Shown one piece after another: positions 27,712 to 37,127 of a stretch of 64,000 nt of DNA. This stretch comes from Mucilaginibacter sp. UR6-1 (GTDB lineage: Bacteria; Bacteroidota; Bacteroidia; Sphingobacteriales; Sphingobacteriaceae): assembly GCF_020880975.1 (NCBI RefSeq), contig NZ_JAJIWP010000001.1, positions 682,001 to 746,000 on the forward strand, read 5' to 3'. Every line of letters begins with the position of its first letter. Positions within the stretch are counted from its first letter, which is position 1. The position numbers and the translations under genes were made by a program. Below the pieces are notes generated by a model that was not told the DNA's origin, did no database searches, and worked only from the letters and a program-made list of their open reading frames with translations.

Positions 27712-28911
27712 ATGAATATATTTGTAATTAACTCGGGCAGCAGCTCAATAAAATATCAGTTATTTCACAGCGAATCAGTCGACCCGGTATGCAGCGGTTT
27801 GGTTGAAAGGATAGGCCTTGCCGACTCGCTGATAAAACATACTGTATTTATTAATGGTGAAGAAAAAGTAACCAAACTTGAACTCAGCATACCTGATCAC
27901 GAGGCCGGTATGTTCGAGGTTGAAAAGTTATTGGTACAGCCTGGTATCGCTGTAGTCCATAATCCGGATGATATTCACGTAGTGGGACATCGTATAGTGC
28001 ATGGCGGCGAAACCCTTACCGAAACTACTGTTATTACCGAAGAGGTAAAAGATAAGCTTAAACAGCTATATCCGCTTGCGCCGCTGCATAATCCCGGCCA
28101 TATAAAAGGTATTGAAGTAGCGCAAAGCATCTTTAAAAAAGCTACACAAGTGGCAGTGTTTGATACGGCATTCCATCAAACTATGCCCGAAAAAGCATAC
28201 CGGTACGCCATACCTGAAAATTTTTATAAAGACTATGGCATCCGTGTATATGGCTTTCATGGTATCAGCCACAAATATGTATCGGGCAAGGCAATTGAGT
28301 ATCTGCAAAAACCTGATGCTAAAATAATCACTATACACCTTGGTAATGGCTGCAGCATGGCGGCTGTTAACGCGGGCAAATGTATTGATACCAGCATGGG
28401 TTTAACCCCGCTTGATGGCCTTATAATGGGTACCCGCAGCGGCAATATTGATGCTTCGGTATTATTATACCTTATAGAGCAGCAAGGTTATGATGCCGCC
28501 GAGCTCACAGCGCTGCTTAACAAAAAAAGCGGTATGTACGGGCTTACCGGTTACAGCGACATGCGCGACATTACAAAACTGATAAACGAAGGCAGCTATG
28601 CCGCCTCATTAGCCTACGAGATGTATGCCTATCGCATCCGCAAATTTATAGGTGCTTATAGTGCTGCCATGAACGGACTGGATGCTATTGTATTTACAGC
28701 AGGCGTTGGCGAGAACGATGCACTGGTACGTGAAATGGCTTGCCGTGAAATGGATTTCCTGGGTATTGATTTAAATGTTGAAGAGAACACACGGCGTAAA
28801 CCCGGCTTGCGCGAAGTAAATACCCCGGCATCAAGGGTAAAGGTGCTGGTTATACCAACTAACGAGGAGCTTGAGATAGCGCAGCAATGTAAAGTGTTAT
28901 TGAATAATTAA
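27712..28911 (+). CDS. ackA: Acetate kinase
   Basis: The 399-residue protein carries all acetate kinase signatures: NSGSSSIKYQLF at the N terminus, GHRIVHGGE, FDTAFHQTMP (catalytic Asp region), YGFHGISHKYVS, IHLGNGCSMAAV, SMGLTPLDGLIMGTRSGNID and FTAGVGEND. It makes ATP and acetate from acetyl phosphate and ADP in the cytoplasm. It is translated from the same unit as pta and closed by a hairpin terminator. Length is normal and no key residue is missing. Confidence 0.97.
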   Translation: MNIFVINSGSSSIKYQLFHSESVDPVCSGLVERIGLADSLIKHTVFINGEEKVTKLELSIPDHEAGMFEVEKLLVQPGIAVVHNPDDIHVVGHRIVHGGETLTETTVITEEVKDKLKQLYPLAPLHNPGHIKGIEVAQSIFKKATQVAVFDTAFHQTMPEKAYRYAIPENFYKDYGIRVYGFHGISHKYVSGKAIEYLQKPDAKIITIHLGNGCSMAAVNAGKCIDTSMGLTPLDGLIMGTRSGNIDASVLLYLIEQQGYDAAELTALLNKKSGMYGLTGYSDMRDITKLINEGSYAASLAYEMYAYRIRKFIGAYSAAMNGLDAIVFTAGVGENDALVREMACREMDFLGIDLNVEENTRRKPGLREVNTPASRVKVLVIPTNEELEIAQQCKVLLNN

Positions 28912-28930
28912 ATTAAGCATTGTAATAATT

Positions 28931-28966
28931 CAAAGGCCATGATAAATATCATGGCCTTTGTTGTTT
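28931..28966 (+). terminator. Terminator after ackA
   Basis: A perfect 13-bp stem CAAAGGCCATGAT/ATCATGGCCTTTG (28931-28943 with 28948-28960) with a 4-nt loop is followed by TTGTTT. Confidence 0.9.
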
Positions 28967-28997
28967 ATAAAATGTCGATGTAAAATATTCATCAGTA

Positions 28998-29035
28998 TTT
29001 GTTTAATACATTTATGTTATTATGTTTGTACATAT
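28998..29035 (+). promoter_or_regulatory. Promoter and GntR-type operator of the mannoside operon
   Basis: TTTG (28998-29001), a 19-base spacer and TATGTTTG (29021-29028) form a full Bacteroidota promoter. TTATGT-TTGT-ACATAT (29020-29035) repeats the palindrome found at 21295-21310, and positions 29013-29034 are identical to 21288-21309. Confidence 0.7.
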
Positions 29036-29064
29036 AAACATATACGTATGTCTTTCCACAAGGC

Positions 29065-30882
29065 ATGATTAATCTGCTTATGAACTTGACCGAAAATACA
29101 TCTTCAACTGATAAACCAATACAATGGCGTTCAGGCTTACAGCCATTAATGCCGGCTAAAGCGGGTAATAAACCTGATGGTTATGATATATACCCATTTC
29201 ATAATGTTGGCGAAGGCAAAATATTAAGTGGCTATAATTCGCTTGTCCGGTGGATGACCGGTCATAAATTTGTGGCTTTGGATGGCTATGCTGGTGTGTT
29301 TTGGGATGATGTACAAGGCTATTTGCAGCATGAATTTGATTTGCTTGGGGTAACAGTAACCTGGATAAAAATGTCAGACTATTTAAAACCGGTGGAGCAG
29401 GTACAACAAATGGTAGCGCCATATTTAAGCAGTCCCGGTTCGGTATGGGGTACCAAAGCCAGCCTCATTTTAAGCGATTTTTATGATCTGCCTGGTGCTT
29501 TCAATAAATCCAAAGACACTGATATAACTGTTATTATAGGTACGATGGCTGCGCAAGCCGCATACGGCGCCGGTATTGTATATTTTGATCTGCCTAAAAA
29601 CGAGTTACAATTACGCATGCGTACCGGCGCTGTTAATAATTTGGGGGCGAATGCTGCTACAAGCCCTGCTGAAATGTATAAGCGATTTTACTTTGTGGAC
29701 TGGGTTGTTTTCAATCAATATAAAAAACAGCTTTTAAATGATATTGATATAGTAGCTGACGCGCAATGGAATGATACCGTAAACTGGATGTACGGTAATG
29801 ATCTGAAAACCGCGTTGCATCATCTCAGTAACAATGTGTTTCGTGTTAGGCCATGGTTTGAACCGGGTGCTTGGGGCGGCCATTGGATGAAGGAGCGTAT
29901 TGCCGGGCTAAACCAGGATGAGGTAAATTACGCATGGTCGTTTGAGCTGATAGTGCCCGAAAACGGATTGGTGTTTGAAAGCGATGGAAACCTGCTTGAA
30001 GTATCATTTGACTTATTAATGTTTGCGGAACGCTATGCGGTTTTAGGTGACTTTGCTGAAAAATTCGGTGATGAATTCCCGATAAGGTTTGATTTTTTAG
30101 ATACCTGGCGCGGCGGTAATTTGTCCATCCAATGTCATCCGTCAGTACCTTATATTCAGCAAAACTTTGGTGAGCATATTACGCAGGATGAAACCTATTA
30201 TATTTTAGATTGCGAAGCTGATGCAGGCGTATATCTCGGCTTTCAGGATGATATTGATCCGGCCACATTCAGAAAAGAACTTGAAGATAGTCAGCAGTAC
30301 AATAGGGAAGTGAACATAACTAACTATGTACAACTACACAAAGCCAACAAGCACGATCTGTTCCTGATTCCTAACGGAACGGTACACAGCGCCGGAGCCG
30401 GTAACCTGGTGCTTGAAATTAGTGCCACGCCTTATATATTTACCTTTAAAATGTACGACTGGCTTAGGCTTGACCTGAATGGCCAGCCTCGTGCCATTAA
30501 TATTGAACACGCCTTTAACAACTTAAATTTTGAGCGTAAAGGCGATAGGGTGCAGGCTGAACTGCTATCTAAACCAAGCGTAACAGAACAGGGTAATAAT
30601 TGGCAACTGGTACACCTGCCTACCCATGCTGACCATTTTTATGATGTGCACCGGTTGGAGTTTGATACAAGTATCGATGTTGAAACAAATGGCTCATGCC
30701 ATGTATTGATGCTGGTTGAAGGTACATCGGTGATTGTTAAAACAAAGGGTAATGAAGCTATTACTTTTCAATACGCCGAAACATTTGTGATACCGGCTGC
30801 CGCAAAAACATATACGTTGACTAATGCCGGATTGGGGCGTGCCAAAGTGATAAAAGCTTTCCTGAAACCGATAAACAATTAA
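29065..30882 (+). CDS. Class I mannose-6-phosphate isomerase-like protein with N-terminal extension
   Basis: The C-terminal 300 residues of this 605-residue protein have the type I phosphomannose isomerase cupin: RGGNLSIQCHPSVPYIQQNFG (metal-binding Q-x-H, about residue 356) and HDLFLIPNGTVHSAGAGNLVLEIS (about 430-452). The first 250 residues are an additional alpha/beta domain (FVALDGYAGVFWDDVQGYL, about 72-90) that looks like a nucleotide-kinase fold without a Walker A GK[ST]; this is a guess. It would interconvert mannose-6-phosphate and fructose-6-phosphate in the cytoplasm. It is the first gene of an operon with two GH92 enzymes and a sugar porter, which matches mannose use. AAGG lies one base before the ATG; a second in-frame ATG is at 29080. 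Confidence 0.78.
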   Translation: MINLLMNLTENTSSTDKPIQWRSGLQPLMPAKAGNKPDGYDIYPFHNVGEGKILSGYNSLVRWMTGHKFVALDGYAGVFWDDVQGYLQHEFDLLGVTVTWIKMSDYLKPVEQVQQMVAPYLSSPGSVWGTKASLILSDFYDLPGAFNKSKDTDITVIIGTMAAQAAYGAGIVYFDLPKNELQLRMRTGAVNNLGANAATSPAEMYKRFYFVDWVVFNQYKKQLLNDIDIVADAQWNDTVNWMYGNDLKTALHHLSNNVFRVRPWFEPGAWGGHWMKERIAGLNQDEVNYAWSFELIVPENGLVFESDGNLLEVSFDLLMFAERYAVLGDFAEKFGDEFPIRFDFLDTWRGGNLSIQCHPSVPYIQQNFGEHITQDETYYILDCEADAGVYLGFQDDIDPATFRKELEDSQQYNREVNITNYVQLHKANKHDLFLIPNGTVHSAGAGNLVLEISATPYIFTFKMYDWLRLDLNGQPRAINIEHAFNNLNFERKGDRVQAELLSKPSVTEQGNNWQLVHLPTHADHFYDVHRLEFDTSIDVETNGSCHVLMLVEGTSVIVKTKGNEAITFQYAETFVIPAAAKTYTLTNAGLGRAKVIKAFLKPINN

Positions 30883-30892
30883 TAAACCTGTT

Positions 30893-33217
30893 ATGATCTC
30901 ATCCCTGAAAAAAACATTTGTTGCAGCCGGGATATGTTTGTTTAGCCTGCCGCTTAAAGCGCAGCAAAAGCAACCGGTTGATTATGCCGACCCGCTGCTG
31001 GGCACCTCCGAATCGCGCTGGATGCTGAACCCGGGTGCTACCATGCCATTTGGTATGGTACAGCTAAGTCCGGACAATCAGGAAGGGGTTTGGAAATCGG
31101 GCTATGAATATTCGCTGAATAACGTAGGCGGCTTTAGCCATATCCACTCGTGGACGATGGCGGGCTTATCCGTTATGCCCACAGTTGGAGTGTTAAATGT
31201 TCGACGTGGCCCGGCAGACGGACCCACTACAGGGTGGACTACCGGCTACCGCTCACGGGTATATAAAGAAACCGAGAAAGCCAGTCCGGGTTATTACACG
31301 GTAAAGCTGATGAACGGAAACATCACTACCGAGCTGACCAGCACTACCCGTGCAGGCTATTTCAGGTTTACCTTTCCTGAAGAAGAGGACGCGCACATAC
31401 TTTTTAACTTAGATATACCTTTTGAGAACACCGCGCAAATTTTGGATGCTAAATTTAAACAGGTAAGCGATACCGAGATTGAAGGTTACTCCAAACAGCG
31501 GTCGGATTGGAATGAGTACACCGTTCATTTTGTAATACGTTTTAACAAGCCTGTTAAGGGTTTTGGTGGCTGGGTAAATAACAAAATAACAAAGGATGTT
31601 AAAGATATAGCAGGTAAAGGACAGGTTGGCGCATTCGCCGATTTCAGAACGGCAAAGGGCGAGGTGATCCAGATGCAAACTGCCATATCTCTTGTTAGTG
31701 TTGACCAGGCAAGGCTTAACCTAACTACGGAAATGAACCCATTTAAATGGGATTTTGATGCTGTACACAACAATGCCCGTAATGTATGGAACAACCTGCT
31801 CAGCAAAATAAAGGTTGAAAGCAGGGATGAGATCAATAAAAAGAAATTCTATACCAATTTATACCGTTCATATGTGGCACGTACCACCTGGAGCGATGTA
31901 AACGGAAAATACGTTGACCCTAATGAGGTAGTCAGGCAGGTTGATCCTAAATCACCAATATTAGGCTCAGACGCGTTCTGGAATACCTTTTGGAACCTTA
32001 ACCAGTTGTGGACATTAGTTAATCCTGATGTGGCCAGCAACTGGTCAAAATCATTTTTAGAAATATATAAATCAGGCGGATGGTTACCTAAAGGCCCTGC
32101 CGGAATTGAGTATTCGGGCATTATGGAAGCCTCGCATGAAATATCACTCATTGTAAGCTCATACCAAAAGGGCATTCGTGATTTTGATGCGCAACTGGCG
32201 TTCAAAGCCATGCTGCACCAGCAAACCACACCGGGCGTAACCACACCTGAGGGTGGTTTCGCTGGTAATAAATTCTACGAGTCATACCTCAAGCTGGGTT
32301 ATGTGCCTAATGAGGAGGGACAGGTATCAAACACCCTGGAGTATGCCTATGATGATTGGTGCGTTTCGCAACTGGCAAAGGCTTTAGGTAAGAACAAAGA
32401 GTACAAAACATTTATCAAACGGGCTGATAATTATAAGAATGTTTGGGACCCGCAGGTGAAATACATCCGCATGAAAAACCGCGATGGCAGTTGGGTGAAG
32501 GATTGGAGCCCGTATTGTTGTACCAGTTTTAACGGATCGGGTTACCTGGAGGGCAATGCCTGGCAGTACAGTTTTTTTAATCCGCATGATGTTCAGGGCA
32601 TACTTAACCTGATGGGCAGGGACGAGTTTAACAACCGTTTGAACGAAGGTTTTGAAAAATCAGCAAAATACAGCTTTAATGCTGATGGCGACCTTTACGA
32701 CCTTGTGCCGATTAACCACGGCAACCAGCCTAATATGCAGGCTGCCTGGTTATTTAATTACTCGGGCAAACCGTGGCTAACCCAAAAGTGGACGCGCGAA
32801 ATAATGGATAAATATTATGGCTCAACACCGTACCGGGGTTGGCTTGACGATGAAGACGAGGGACAGATGGGGGCCTGGTTTGTAATGGCAGCCATGGGTT
32901 TGTTTGAAACCGATGGCGGCGCATCTGTAAAGCCATTTTATGAAATTGGCAGCCCGCTGTTTGATAAGGTTACCATAACGCTCGATCCTAAGTATTATAA
33001 AGGGGGCTCATTCACTATCGAGGCGCAGTACACATCAAATGAAAACCGATATGTGCAGTCGGCCATATTAAATGGTAAACCATTGAACAAGCCCTGGTTC
33101 TATCACGAAGATTTGGTAAAGGGCGGCAAACTGGTTTTGGTGATGGGCCCCAAACCAAACATGCAATGGGGCAGCAAAATTACTGATGCGCCGCCGTCAA
33201 TGTCGGCTGTCAAATAA
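30893..33217 (+). CDS. GH92 family alpha-mannosidase (first copy)
   Basis: This 774-residue secreted enzyme has a signal peptide (FVAAGICLFSLPLKAQ) and the GH92 two-domain plan: an N-terminal beta-sandwich opening YADPLLGTSESRWMLNPGATMPFGM, and an (alpha/alpha)6 domain. The catalytic-acid motif is EGNAWQY (Glu553) and the base motif is DDEDEGQMGAWFV (Asp653/Asp655). In between, the usual family motif GNEP reads GNQP (Gln612), as in the second copy. GH92 enzymes are calcium-dependent inverting exo-alpha-mannosidases acting on alpha-1,2, 1,3, 1,4 or 1,6 links; the linkage cannot be read here. It starts 10 bases after the isomerase stop and is clearly in its operon. Location is periplasm or cell surface. 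Confidence 0.92.
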   Translation: MISSLKKTFVAAGICLFSLPLKAQQKQPVDYADPLLGTSESRWMLNPGATMPFGMVQLSPDNQEGVWKSGYEYSLNNVGGFSHIHSWTMAGLSVMPTVGVLNVRRGPADGPTTGWTTGYRSRVYKETEKASPGYYTVKLMNGNITTELTSTTRAGYFRFTFPEEEDAHILFNLDIPFENTAQILDAKFKQVSDTEIEGYSKQRSDWNEYTVHFVIRFNKPVKGFGGWVNNKITKDVKDIAGKGQVGAFADFRTAKGEVIQMQTAISLVSVDQARLNLTTEMNPFKWDFDAVHNNARNVWNNLLSKIKVESRDEINKKKFYTNLYRSYVARTTWSDVNGKYVDPNEVVRQVDPKSPILGSDAFWNTFWNLNQLWTLVNPDVASNWSKSFLEIYKSGGWLPKGPAGIEYSGIMEASHEISLIVSSYQKGIRDFDAQLAFKAMLHQQTTPGVTTPEGGFAGNKFYESYLKLGYVPNEEGQVSNTLEYAYDDWCVSQLAKALGKNKEYKTFIKRADNYKNVWDPQVKYIRMKNRDGSWVKDWSPYCCTSFNGSGYLEGNAWQYSFFNPHDVQGILNLMGRDEFNNRLNEGFEKSAKYSFNADGDLYDLVPINHGNQPNMQAAWLFNYSGKPWLTQKWTREIMDKYYGSTPYRGWLDDEDEGQMGAWFVMAAMGLFETDGGASVKPFYEIGSPLFDKVTITLDPKYYKGGSFTIEAQYTSNENRYVQSAILNGKPLNKPWFYHEDLVKGGKLVLVMGPKPNMQWGSKITDAPPSMSAVK

Positions 33218-33242
33218 ATTTAACTAACCAAATAAACCAATT

Positions 33243-34643
33243 ATGAGCAAAGGTAAAACCATAAGCCTTGCCACCATTACTGTTGTAGCATCATTAGGAG
33301 GCTTTCTTTTCGGGTTTGATATGGCCGTGATATCGGGCGTATTACCATTAATCCAAAAACAGTTTAGTCTTGATGCCGCGCAGGAGGGATGGTTCGTATC
33401 ATCAGCTTTAGTGGGCTGTATCATAGGTGTGGCCATGTCAGGCGAGTTGAGCGACCGGTTTGGCCGCTGTAAGCCTTTATTATTGTCGGCTGTTTTATTC
33501 CTTCTATCCGCGGCGGGTTGCGCTTTAATGCCTAACTTATTTTGGGTGATAGCTTCACGATTATTGGGTGGTATCGGTATCGGTATAGCGTCTAACGTTG
33601 TACCGTTGTACATATCTGAGATCGCGCCCGCAAACATCCGTGGCCGTTTAGTTACCTTTTACCAATTCGCGCTTACGCTGGGCATACTTACAGCCTATTT
33701 AAGCAATGCCGCCCTGGTGAGTTACTCAGGGCAGGCATCTGCAGAGGGTATGATGTATGGCGAAATATGGCGGGCTATGTTTGGCCTGGGTGCTATACCT
33801 GCGCTGTTGTTTTTAGCAGGATTGTTCATTGTGCCCGAAAGTCCGCGCTGGCTGATGCAAAAAGGCCGGCAAGCGGAAGTAGCAGATCTTACAAAGAGTA
33901 TATCCGGAGAGGATAATTTACCTGTCCAAGCTGTACCTCCGGCAAAAGCCGCATCGTACCGCGAACTATTTGCTCCCGGTATGCGCAAGGCTTTATTGAT
34001 CGGTATTTTGCTGCCATTGTTCTCACAGTTCAGCGGCATCAACGCCATTATATATTACGGGCCGAGTATTTTAAGCAATGCCGGTATCTCGTTAAGTAAT
34101 TCGCTTATAAGCCAGGTAATATTTGGCGCTGCTAATATGCTTTTTACACTCATAGCTATCTGGAAGGTTGATAGCTGGGGGCGCAGGCCATTATATTTGT
34201 TTGGTACAGCAGGTGCCGCTTTAACCTTGTTTGCTACCGGTGTTTGCTTTTATTACGATGCTACATCAAGCATTTGGTTGTTATTATGTGTATTAGCTTT
34301 TTTAGCCTGTTTTGCGTTTTCAATAGGGCCGTTAAAGTTTGTGGTTGCGAGTGAAATATTCCCGAACGCGATAAGAGGGCGTGCGCTGGCTATCAGCATC
34401 ATGACCATGTGGGTGGCTGATACCATTGTTGGCCAGCTTACACCCATATTGCTTAAACAGTTAGGCAGCGCTGGTACCTTTTGGTTCTTCGCCTTTTTTT
34501 GCGTAGTGGCTTTTTTTACAGTATTAAAGTTATTGCCTGAAACCAAGGGCCGTTCGCTGGAGCACATTGAAGATTACTGGAAGCAAAAAGGTGTTGAAGC
34601 ACCGGTTAACAATCAATCTGATCAACATATACCTATTCATTAA
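33243..34643 (+). CDS. MFS sugar porter (sugar/H+ symporter family)
   Basis: The 466-residue inner-membrane protein has 12 predicted membrane segments and the sugar porter signatures: GFLFGFDMAVISG in TM1, SDRFGRCKPLLL in the loop TM2-3 (about residue 73), PESPRWLMQKGR after TM6 (about 198), the sugar-binding QFSGINAIIYYGP in TM7 (about 260) and PETKGRSLEHIEDYW at the C terminus. It imports a monosaccharide, from the context mannose, into the cytoplasm. It lies between the two GH92 genes in the same operon (25 bases after the first, 6 before the second). No SusC/SusD pair is present, so import of longer glycans is not encoded here. Confidence 0.93.
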   Translation: MSKGKTISLATITVVASLGGFLFGFDMAVISGVLPLIQKQFSLDAAQEGWFVSSALVGCIIGVAMSGELSDRFGRCKPLLLSAVLFLLSAAGCALMPNLFWVIASRLLGGIGIGIASNVVPLYISEIAPANIRGRLVTFYQFALTLGILTAYLSNAALVSYSGQASAEGMMYGEIWRAMFGLGAIPALLFLAGLFIVPESPRWLMQKGRQAEVADLTKSISGEDNLPVQAVPPAKAASYRELFAPGMRKALLIGILLPLFSQFSGINAIIYYGPSILSNAGISLSNSLISQVIFGAANMLFTLIAIWKVDSWGRRPLYLFGTAGAALTLFATGVCFYYDATSSIWLLLCVLAFLACFAFSIGPLKFVVASEIFPNAIRGRALAISIMTMWVADTIVGQLTPILLKQLGSAGTFWFFAFFCVVAFFTVLKLLPETKGRSLEHIEDYWKQKGVEAPVNNQSDQHIPIH

Positions 34644-34649
34644 TTAAAT

Positions 34650-36986
34650 ATGTATAAATCATTAAAATACAATTTATTAGCAATTTTATTATTTTTTGTA
34701 TCTATATCAGCATCGGCACAAACAGACCTTATCCGTTATGTTGATCCGCTTATAGGTACGGCCCATTCACGGTGGTTCTTTTTTACCCCCGGCGCATCCC
34801 CATTCGGTATGGCTAAACCCGCCCCCTCAACCAATGGCAGCTACGGTAATGCCAGCGGTTGGGAAGCTGTTGGATACGATTACAGGCATACATCTATCGA
34901 AGGTTTTGCCAACTTTCACGAGTTTCAGATTGGGGGAGTAGTATTTGCGCCTATAACAGGAAAATTGCAAACCATGCCGGGCAAATTGGAGCATCCTGAA
35001 GAAGGCTATCGCTCAAACTTTGACCGAAAGGATGAATTTGCCACAGCAGGATATTATTCGGTTATATTAAAAGACTACGGTATTAAGGCCGAACTTACCT
35101 CAACACCCCGGGTGGCCTTTCACAGGTACACCTTTCCGGCAGGCAAACAATCGCATATACTGTTTAACATTGGCAACAAACAGGGTGAAAGCGGCGAAGT
35201 AAAGGATGCTAAAGTATACATAACACCCGATGGAAGAATTGAGGGATATGTAATAACGCAGCCGCAATACGTGCTGAAATATCAACCTGAGGCAGATGTG
35301 AGAATGTACTTTTCGGCTGTGGTTGATAAACGGCCCGATGCGCACGGCATATTTAACGGAGCGCAGGTAAGTGCGGATAAAAATGAAGCTACAGGTAAAG
35401 GTGCCGGTGTATACCTTAGTTTTAACACCAAACAAAATGAAAGTATCACTATAAAAGCCGGGCTATCTTACACCTCTATCCAAAACGCGCGCTTAAATCT
35501 GCAAACCGAAGCGGCTGCAATGAGCTTTGACGAAGCCAGAAAAAAAGCACACGATACATGGAACAGCTACCTGAAACGTATTGAAGTGGAAACCCCAAAC
35601 CGGGAGAATAAAGTTAAATTTTATACCGGCCTGTACCATGCTTTATTAGGACGAGGCTTGGCAAGTGACGTAAATGGTGCTTACCCAAAAAACGATGGAA
35701 CTATTGGACAAATACCGTTTGGCACTGATAAACGCCCCTTGCATAATCATTATAATACTGATGCTATATGGGGCGCATTCTGGAACCTTACGCAACTTTG
35801 GGCCATAGTTTACCCTGAGTATTATTCAGATTTTGTGAAGAGCCAATTGCTAATTTACAAGGATTCGGGCTGGCTGGCTGATGGTATAGCCAATAGCAAA
35901 TACGTGTCGGGCGTGGGCACCAATTTTGTGAGCCTTGCCATTGCAGGTGCATATATGAGCGGCATACGAGATTTCGACATAAATACCGCATACGCCGCCG
36001 CCCTGAAAAATGAACTCGATGGAAAGGACCGCCCACGTGGTGCCGGTAAACCGGATGTTGGCCGTTTTGTAAAGCAGGGTTATGTTGATCATATTGATAA
36101 GAGTAATGAACCCGCTGAGGCCTGGCAGTTTTCGGCATCGCATACGCTCGAGTATTCTTTTAGCGCATACGCAGTTGGCCAATGGGCAAAACTGCTCGGT
36201 AAACAAGCCGATCATGATAAACTGATGCAATTATCAAAAGGCTGGCAGCAATTGTATGACCCTTCGCTAAACCTCATACACCCTAAACTGGCCAATGGAC
36301 AATTCATTGATAACTTTAAGCCTGGCCAGGTATGGCGCGGCTTTCAGGAAGGCAATGCCTGGCAATATACCTTTTATGTACCGCATGATCCGCAGGGGCT
36401 GATTGCCAGGATGGGTAAACAAAAGTTCAACTCACGCCTGGATAGCATCTTTATTACCTCGCAAAAAAATGCCTTTGGCGGCGGCAAAACGCTCGATGCC
36501 TTTGCCGGGCTCGAAGGTTTATATAATCAGGGTAACCAGCCTAATTTGCATGTGTCGTGGTTGTTTAACTATTCGGGCAACCCATCTTTAACACAAAAAT
36601 GGGTACGTGCCATTTGTAACGAGTTTTATGGCAACGATGGCATACATGGCTATGGCTACGGGCAGGATGAGGACCAGGGACAGCTCGGCGCATGGTATGT
36701 AATGGCAGGCATCGGCTTATTTGATGTGAAGGGCTTTACATCTGCCAATCCTACTGTTGGTATCAGCAGCCCACTGTTTGATAGGGTCACCATAAAACTA
36801 AATCCTGAATACTTTAAAGGGAAGCAGTTTGTTATAAAAGCCCCTGATACTTATAAAGCCGGTTATATCAAAAAAATGATTTATAATGGTAAAGTACTGC
36901 ACCAGCCGTTCCTGCCTTTATCCGCTATTCAAAATGGAGGAACGTTGGTACTTAAAATGTCAGCCCAACCAACTGATAAATATTAA
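34650..36986 (+). CDS. GH92 family alpha-mannosidase (second copy)
   Basis: A 778-residue secreted paralogue of the upstream GH92 enzyme. It has a signal peptide (LLAILLFFVSISASAQ), then YVDPLIGTAHSRWFFFTPGASPFGM, and the active-site motifs EGNAWQY (Glu567), GNQP (Gln630, usually GNEP) and QDEDQGQLGAWYV (Asp673/Asp675). It differs clearly from copy 1 in the first 300 residues, so the two probably act on different mannosidic links of the same glycan. It begins 6 bases after the porter gene and is the last gene of the operon; no hairpin terminator is visible before the sensor kinase gene. Confidence 0.92.
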   Translation: MYKSLKYNLLAILLFFVSISASAQTDLIRYVDPLIGTAHSRWFFFTPGASPFGMAKPAPSTNGSYGNASGWEAVGYDYRHTSIEGFANFHEFQIGGVVFAPITGKLQTMPGKLEHPEEGYRSNFDRKDEFATAGYYSVILKDYGIKAELTSTPRVAFHRYTFPAGKQSHILFNIGNKQGESGEVKDAKVYITPDGRIEGYVITQPQYVLKYQPEADVRMYFSAVVDKRPDAHGIFNGAQVSADKNEATGKGAGVYLSFNTKQNESITIKAGLSYTSIQNARLNLQTEAAAMSFDEARKKAHDTWNSYLKRIEVETPNRENKVKFYTGLYHALLGRGLASDVNGAYPKNDGTIGQIPFGTDKRPLHNHYNTDAIWGAFWNLTQLWAIVYPEYYSDFVKSQLLIYKDSGWLADGIANSKYVSGVGTNFVSLAIAGAYMSGIRDFDINTAYAAALKNELDGKDRPRGAGKPDVGRFVKQGYVDHIDKSNEPAEAWQFSASHTLEYSFSAYAVGQWAKLLGKQADHDKLMQLSKGWQQLYDPSLNLIHPKLANGQFIDNFKPGQVWRGFQEGNAWQYTFYVPHDPQGLIARMGKQKFNSRLDSIFITSQKNAFGGGKTLDAFAGLEGLYNQGNQPNLHVSWLFNYSGNPSLTQKWVRAICNEFYGNDGIHGYGYGQDEDQGQLGAWYVMAGIGLFDVKGFTSANPTVGISSPLFDRVTIKLNPEYFKGKQFVIKAPDTYKAGYIKKMIYNGKVLHQPFLPLSAIQNGGTLVLKMSAQPTDKY

Positions 36987-37127
36987 TATTAGCTTAAATA
37001 ATTATATCTGTTTGAAATATAGTATATTAAAAAGGTACATTTACCTGTTGTAATATATTATTATATGCCGCCTTATTCGTGCCATGCTGTAACTCCTGGT
37101 AAAATTCAGTACCAAAATTTGGTGCTG

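Noticed and set aside
30893..36986. Idea that both GH92 enzymes lost the catalytic acid and act like mannosyl-phosphate-cleaving members
   Set aside because: The acid motif is EGNAWQY, about 60-70 residues before GNQP, and its Glu is present in both proteins (553 and 567). The base Asp pair is also present. Only the secondary GNEP motif is altered.
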